Part shown: positions 21,330 to 25,510 of the stretch, one piece after another
How positions within the stretch are numbered: the stretch's first letter is position 1
How the letters are laid out: every line of letters starts with the position of its first letter
DNA from: an uncultured Collinsella sp.
GTDB taxonomy: Bacteria > Actinomycetota > Coriobacteriia > Coriobacteriales > Coriobacteriaceae
Direction of reading: 5' to 3'
Length of the DNA stretch: 25,510 nucleotides
Assembly (NCBI GenBank): GCA_900551815.1
Contig: URXE01000033.1
Location: 1 to 25,510, forward strand
Notes under the pieces: model-generated
The model's database searches: none
What the model was told of the DNA's origin: nothing
Seen by the model: only the letters and a program-made list of their open reading frames with translations
Translations under genes and position numbers: made by a program

Positions 21330-22972
21330 TGACCCAGTTGGATAGCTGCTCGGTAACGGGCGTGGCGTGCGGCTCTGATGTACCCGCGATTGAGGTACGG
21401 GGCCTGAGCTTTACCTACCCCGGGGCTGAGGCGCTGGTGCTCGACGGGCTCGACTGGTCTGTCCCCCAAGGTGCGTTTGCACTGCTCGTTGGCGGTACCG
21501 GGTCGGGCAAGTCGACGCTGCTCTCGCTGCTCAAGCCCGAGATTTCGCCGACGGGTGAATGCGCTGGCGAGCTGTTCGTGCTGGGCGAGAGCGTTGCCGA
21601 CATGGATGTCCGGGCGTCCGCGGAGCGTGTGGGCTATGTGTTTCAGGACCCCGAGAACCAGATCGTGTGCGAAACCGTGTGGCACGAGATGGCGTTTGGC
21701 CTGGAAAACCTAGGCATGTCGCGTGATGAGATGCGCCGTCGCGTGGCCGAGACCAGCTATTTCTTTGGGTTGGAGGATTGGCTCCACCGCGATACCGATA
21801 CGCTTTCGGGCGGACGCAAACAGCTGCTGTCGCTGGCGGCTGTGCTGGCGTTGCGCCCGCGCGTGCTGCTGCTCGATGAGCCTACGTCCCAACTGGACCC
21901 CGTTGCCGAGAAGAGTTTTCTGCATGCGCTGTTTCGCGTGAATCGCGAGTTGGGCTGCACGGTTGTCATGGCGACGCACCAGCCGCGCCCAATGCTCGAA
22001 TACGCGACGTGCGCGTACCGGATTGAGGGCGGACGCGTGTGCGAGGTGGCTGACATTGTCTCCCTGGGGTACCGTGAAGAGCTGTTTTCTGGCGAGGTGC
22101 CGGGGTGGGGTGCCTCGCGGCGTGCAAAAAACGGAGTTTTCAGCAGCGCCAGTGGCCAGCCGGGCTCTTTGGACCCGCGCGGGGGCGCTCCGGGTGCAAA
22201 AAAAGGACTGAAATCGGACAAATCGGCTGAATTTGGGGCGCAAATACTGCCGCAGGGTGACTCGGGGGCGCCATCGCGCGCCGGTGGATGCCGAATACTC
22301 CCAAAAATGCACGCTGGGCCGGCTACCACCCTGGCAGGGAGCTGGTTTCGCTACGATCGGGCGTCCGGCTGGGTGCTGCGTGGGCTCGATGCGTCGTTTT
22401 CGGCAGGCGCGGTGCATGCGGTTGTTGGCGGCAACGGTTGCGGCAAGTCGACAATGCTTTCGGTGCTGGCCAAGACGGTCAAGTTGCAGCGTGGTCGTAT
22501 GGTGCGCGCGGCGGCCTCGGCTGCACTGCTGCCTCAGAATCCCAAGGCGTTGCTGGTTGCCGAGACGGTGCGCGATGAGCTGATGGAATGGGCTTCGACC
22601 TGCGGATATGACGAGGCTGTGGCGCGGGAGCGCGCGGCGAGCCTGGGGCTGTCGGGCTTGGATGGACGCCACCCGTACGATCTTTCGGGCGGGCAGCGTC
22701 AACTGCTTGCATTGGCAAAACTGCTGCTAATCGGCCCCGAACTACTATTGCTCGATGAGCCCACCAAGGGTTTGGACCTGACCAGCCGCCGCATCATTGC
22801 CCGCGCTCTGCGTGACCATGCAGAGGCTGGCGGCACCGTCATCATGGCCACGCACGACCTGGATTTTGCCGAGCAGGTTGCCGATGACATTGCCATGATG
22901 TTCGACGGTGAGATTGCCTGCATGGAGCCGCCGACCGACTTTTTTGCCGACAACGTGTTCTACAGGGCGTGA
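21329..22972 (+). CDS. Fused double ECF transporter ATPase (EcfA-EcfA')
   Basis: Both ATPases of an ECF importer in one 547-residue chain. Domain 1 (about 20-250): Walker A GGTGSGKS (55-62), Q-loop FQDPENQIV, signature LSGGRKQ, Walker B VLLLDEPTSQLDP, switch ATHQPR. Domain 2 (about 332-540): Walker A GGNGCGKS (near 367), signature LSGGQRQ, Walker B LLLLDEPTKGLD, switch ATHDLDF. The FQDPENQIV segment is typical of ECF/cobalt-type ATPases. The linker (about 252-330) is Gly/Ser/Lys-rich, matches no domain known to me, and its DNA contains a 14-base direct repeat 72 bp apart. The gene is coupled to ecfT by a one-base overlap and ends five bases before the S-component start. Confidence 0.93.
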   Translation: MTQLDSCSVTGVACGSDVPAIEVRGLSFTYPGAEALVLDGLDWSVPQGAFALLVGGTGSGKSTLLSLLKPEISPTGECAGELFVLGESVADMDVRASAERVGYVFQDPENQIVCETVWHEMAFGLENLGMSRDEMRRRVAETSYFFGLEDWLHRDTDTLSGGRKQLLSLAAVLALRPRVLLLDEPTSQLDPVAEKSFLHALFRVNRELGCTVVMATHQPRPMLEYATCAYRIEGGRVCEVADIVSLGYREELFSGEVPGWGASRRAKNGVFSSASGQPGSLDPRGGAPGAKKGLKSDKSAEFGAQILPQGDSGAPSRAGGCRILPKMHAGPATTLAGSWFRYDRASGWVLRGLDASFSAGAVHAVVGGNGCGKSTMLSVLAKTVKLQRGRMVRAAASAALLPQNPKALLVAETVRDELMEWASTCGYDEAVARERAASLGLSGLDGRHPYDLSGGQRQLLALAKLLLIGPELLLLDEPTKGLDLTSRRIIARALRDHAEAGGTVIMATHDLDFAEQVADDIAMMFDGEIACMEPPTDFFADNVFYRA

Positions 22973-22976
22973 TGGG

Positions 22977-23690
22977 ATGACGGATTATTGCGTCTCGCGC
23001 CTACTAGCAAAACTGGAGATCCCACTGCTGCTGGCGGTGCCGGCGGTAATGGCCGCGGCGTTGCTGGCGGGCGTTGAGCAGGCGGCGCTTGCCATGCTTG
23101 TCGTGGTGGCGCTGGTGCTTGCGTTGTTCTTTGCGGGCTACGAGGCGTCGCGACCGGGCCTGCGCCAGATTATGCCAACGCTGGTTTTGGCGGCGTTGGC
23201 CGCGGCGGGGCGCATCTTGTTTGGCCCCATTCCCGACTTTAAACCTGTGAGTGCCATCGCCATTATCGCCGGGGCGACGCTCGGTCGTCGTAACGGCTTT
23301 ATGGTCGGTGCGCTGGCGGCGCTGACCAGCAACTTCTTTTTTGGACAGGGCATGTGGACGCCATGGCAGATGTATGCCTGGGGTCTAGTTGGCTATGTTG
23401 GCGGCGAGCTGGCGCATGCGGGTGCGTTCGACCGCGCCGACGGCACCGTGCGCATGCCGGCGCTGATGGCGTACGGCTTTGCATCGGGCCTGCTCTACGG
23501 CGTTGTAATCAATGCCTACGACATCATCGGTTTTGTGCAGCCGCTCACGTGGGCGGGCGCCGTGGCGCGTCTTGCCACGGCGGTGCCGTTCGACATCACA
23601 CACGGCCTCGCGACCTGCGTGTTCTTGGCCGCCCTGTACAAGCCCTGGTGTCGCCGTATCAACCGAGTCGTCGTGAAATACGGACTGTAG
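22977..23690 (+). CDS. ECF transporter S component, substrate unassigned
   Basis: A 237-residue, very hydrophobic protein with about six membrane segments. It completes the ECF set with EcfT and the fused ATPase, so it is the likely substrate-binding subunit. Recognisable S-component features are GRILFGPIPDFKPVSAIAIIAGATLG and SNFFFGQGMWTPWQMYAWGLVGYVGG. The substrate cannot be read from this; I do not see features that would let me choose among vitamins or their precursors. The start is ATG 22977, just after the ATPase stop; an in-frame ATG at 22908 lies inside the ATPase gene. The ribosome binding site is weak, consistent with coupling. Confidence 0.85.
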   Translation: MTDYCVSRLLAKLEIPLLLAVPAVMAAALLAGVEQAALAMLVVVALVLALFFAGYEASRPGLRQIMPTLVLAALAAAGRILFGPIPDFKPVSAIAIIAGATLGRRNGFMVGALAALTSNFFFGQGMWTPWQMYAWGLVGYVGGELAHAGAFDRADGTVRMPALMAYGFASGLLYGVVINAYDIIGFVQPLTWAGAVARLATAVPFDITHGLATCVFLAALYKPWCRRINRVVVKYGL

Positions 23691-23714
23691 GGCATTTCGC
23701 GTTCCCTCACGAAC

Positions 23715-23777
23715 TTGCGGTGGAATAGTTCTCGTTTTTGGCTGTTTGGGGCCGAAGCAGGAACTATTCCACCGCAA
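23715..23777. repeat. 17-bp palindrome after the ECF operon
   Basis: TTGCGGTGGAATAGTTC (23715-23731) is exactly complementary to 23761-23777. The loop is 29 nt and can add a short inner stem. It lies in the gap between the converging ECF S-component and exonuclease genes. No T-tract follows. Confidence 0.78.
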
Positions 23778-23799
23778 CTTATAGGGGGAGAGGGGTCAC

Positions 23800-23832
23800 A
23801 TGATCCGTTTTCCTCCGTCCCCGGGGGATCAT
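23800..23832 (-). repeat. GGGGAC-core palindrome, subfamily IV
   Basis: Arms ATGATCC (23800-23806) and GGATCAT (23826-23832) flank a centre that reads GGGGACGGAGG on the minus strand. It begins seven bases after the exodeoxyribonuclease stop, in the same sense as that gene. Confidence 0.65.
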
Positions 23833-23839
23833 TGGGGGG

Positions 23840-24658
23840 TTAGAGCTCCAGGGCGAGGGTGACGGGACAGTGGTCGCTGCCGAAGATGTCGCCACGGATA
23901 CCGGTGTCGCGAACGTTGGCGGCGATTGAATCACTTACCAGGAAGTAATCGATGCGCCAGCCTGCATTATTCTTGCGGGCATTAAAGCGGTAGCTCCACC
24001 AGCTGTAGACGCCCTCGACGTCGGGGTTTGCCGAGCGCCAGGTATCGGTAAAACCGGCGTCGAGCAGCTCGGTGAACTTGCCGCGCTCCTCGTCCGAAAA
24101 GCCTGCGTTGCCGCGGTTGGACTTGGGGTTCTTAAGGTCGATCTCCTCGTGTGCCACGTTAAAGTCGCCGCAGGTTACGACGGGCTTTCCGGTCTCGCGC
24201 TCGAGGCCTGCCAAAAAGCCGCGATAGGCATCGTCCCAGGCCATGCGTACATCGATGCGCGCGAGCTCGTTTTGGGCGTTGGGCGTATAGACGTCCACGA
24301 ACCAAAACTTGTCGAACTCGAGCGCACAGACGCGGCCCTCGGTCGCGGCTTGGGCGACGAGCTCGGCGGCCCCATCCTCGCCGGCGTAGGGTAGCAGCGC
24401 ATCGGCATGCAGCACGCGCAGCGGTTCCTGGCGGCTAAAGACCGCGGTGCCCGAGTAGCCCTTGCGCTCGGCGTAGCTCCAGGTTTGGTGATAGCCGGGC
24501 AGGTCGATATCGACCTGGCCCTCCTGCAGCTTGGTCTCCTGCAGCGCCAGGATATCGACGTCGAGTTCTTGCGCGATCTGGATAAAGCTCGGGTCCTTTT
24601 TGAGCACGGCGCGCAGGCCGTTGACGTTCCACGAGGCGAAAGTGTAAGTCTGAGGCAT
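23840..24658 (-). CDS. xth: Exodeoxyribonuclease III / AP endonuclease
   Basis: Base-excision repair enzyme that cuts 5' of abasic sites and removes 3' blocks. It has 272 residues, a typical length. Family motifs in order: FASWNVNGLRAVLKK, the metal-binding Glu in LALQETKLQ, GYSGTAVFS, DVYTPNAQ, GDFNVAHEEIDL with the active-site Asp and Asn, YSWWSYRFNARKNNAGWRIDYFLVS, and the catalytic His in GSDHCPV. AAAGGA lies five bases before the ATG. It diverges from the sirtuin gene, with 113 bp between starts. Confidence 0.96.
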   Translation of the reverse strand: MPQTYTFASWNVNGLRAVLKKDPSFIQIAQELDVDILALQETKLQEGQVDIDLPGYHQTWSYAERKGYSGTAVFSRQEPLRVLHADALLPYAGEDGAAELVAQAATEGRVCALEFDKFWFVDVYTPNAQNELARIDVRMAWDDAYRGFLAGLERETGKPVVTCGDFNVAHEEIDLKNPKSNRGNAGFSDEERGKFTELLDAGFTDTWRSANPDVEGVYSWWSYRFNARKNNAGWRIDYFLVSDSIAANVRDTGIRGDIFGSDHCPVTLALEL

Positions 24659-24741
24659 GGTGTCCTTTCGACGGGGTTGGCAGGCTTAAGATTAACGCAA
24701 CAAGAGCGGGGCGGAGTCCGCGAGTGATAGTGCGAACGCCG

Positions 24742-24762
24742 CCGTCCCTAAGACACGGACGG
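24742..24762 (+). other. Small hairpin overlapping the sirtuin ribosome binding site
   Basis: CCGTCC (24742-24747) can pair with GGACGG (24757-24762) across nine bases. The last two bases of the stem are the first two of GGAGG. It might modulate initiation, or be chance in GC-rich DNA. Confidence 0.3.
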
Positions 24763-24771
24763 AGGACATAT

Positions 24772-25510
24772 ATGACGCAGGCGATATCGGACCCCAAGCA
24801 GGCCTCCGCCGCGCTGGCGGAGTTGTTCGAAATCCATAGCCACGTGGTATTCTTTGGCGGCGCGGGCGTTTCCACGGCAAGCGGCATCCCCGATTTCCGC
24901 AGCGTGGACGGTCTGTATCACCAGCGGTTTTCCTATCCGCCCGAGACTATGCTCTCGCACAGCTTCTACGAGGCGCATCCGGCGGAGTTTTTCGACTTCT
25001 ACCGCACCAAGATGATCGCCCTTAACGCCAAGCCCAACCACTGCCACGCCAAGCTGGCGGAGCTGGAGCGCGCCGGCAAGCTCGATGCCGTGGTGACGCA
25101 AAACATCGACGGCCTGCATCAGGCTGCTGGTTCACGGCACGTGTTTGAGCTGCATGGCTCGGTCCACCGCAATATCTGCCAGACGTGCGGCGCGGTCTAC
25201 AGTGCCGAATGGATTTGCGCCCGCGGGCACGAGGACGCCGCGGGCGTGCCCGTGTGCCTTGCGTGCGGCGGTCGCATCAAACCCGATGTGGTCCTCTACG
25301 AAGAACCGCTCGATGAGCGTGTGCTTACCGGCGCCGTTGCTGCCATCGCCGCAGCCGACGCCCTCGTCGTGGGCGGAACCTCGCTCGTGGTGTATCCGGC
25401 GGCGGGCCTCACGCGTTACTTTACTGGCGATACGCTGGCCATTTGCAATTTGGCGCCCACCGATCAGGATGCAAATGCCGACCTGCTGATTTCTTGCGAC
25501 ATCGCGGCCG
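24772..25510 (+). CDS. Sir2-family NAD-dependent protein deacylase, 5' part (cut by window end)
   Basis: 246 complete codons are visible; the C-terminus is outside the window. Sirtuins remove acetyl or other acyl groups from lysines using NAD+. Motifs: the NAD loop FFGGAGVSTASGIPDFRS (near 28-45), TQNIDGLHQAAG, catalytic His in ELHGSVHRN, a zinc site CQTCG ... CLACGG, KPDVVLYEE, and VVGGTSLVVYPAAGL. The start is ATG 24772 with GGAGG six bases upstream. Most of the expected length (about 240-250) is present, so only the very end is missing. Confidence 0.95.
   Translation, partial: MTQAISDPKQASAALAELFEIHSHVVFFGGAGVSTASGIPDFRSVDGLYHQRFSYPPETMLSHSFYEAHPAEFFDFYRTKMIALNAKPNHCHAKLAELERAGKLDAVVTQNIDGLHQAAGSRHVFELHGSVHRNICQTCGAVYSAEWICARGHEDAAGVPVCLACGGRIKPDVVLYEEPLDERVLTGAVAAIAAADALVVGGTSLVVYPAAGLTRYFTGDTLAICNLAPTDQDANADLLISCDIAA

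Overview
The window is a 25.5 kb stretch of GC-rich (about 60% or more by eye) bacterial chromosome. Gene content, codon use and protein style point to the Coriobacteriia, most likely Collinsella. This is an inference, drawn from a membrane-bound 12-TM LuxR regulator, an LAxTG-sorted surface protein, NfnAB, and an ECF module with fused ATPases. No rRNA, tRNA, CRISPR array, integrase or complete insertion sequence was seen.

Layout. Positions 1-3156 hold a purine block on the + strand: the 3' part of purF, then purM and purN (overlapping by 11 bp), closed by a hairpin-plus-T-tract terminator. Positions 3260-5605 carry an orphan PTS EIIA domain, an exported parvulin-type prolyl isomerase and a YqeY-family protein. 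Positions 5966-8995 encode a complete polar amino-acid ABC importer (ATPase, Tat-type lipoprotein receptor, two permeases). A cytidylate-kinase-like protein follows (9167-9790). It converges on a TTG-started LuxR-type regulator fused to 12 membrane helices (9840-11246, minus), which diverges from a large repeat-containing cell-wall protein (11473-13860). The block 14186-20245 is all on the minus strand: nfnB-nfnA (NADH/ferredoxin:NADP+ electron bifurcation), pth, prs and glmU, each unit with its own strong hairpin terminator. On the + strand again, 20436-23690 is a compact ECF vitamin-type importer (ecfT, a fused double ATPase, and an S component). It converges on exodeoxyribonuclease III (23840-24658, minus), and a divergent sirtuin gene runs off the right edge.

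Functionally this is mostly housekeeping. PRPP made by Prs feeds PurF. GlmU makes UDP-GlcNAc for the cell wall. Two importers and an electron-bifurcating NADPH source fit an anaerobic gut lifestyle.

The least ordinary content is between the genes. Roughly ten intergenic palindromes share a GGGGAC (or AGGGAC) core but carry different arm sequences. They fall into at least four subfamilies, and most lie immediately 3' of stop codons. Other gaps hold a perfect 43-bp inverted repeat, a perfect 28-bp one, and a pair of 15-bp-stem hairpins spaced exactly 80 bp apart. This REP-like set is the best candidate for an undescribed system here.
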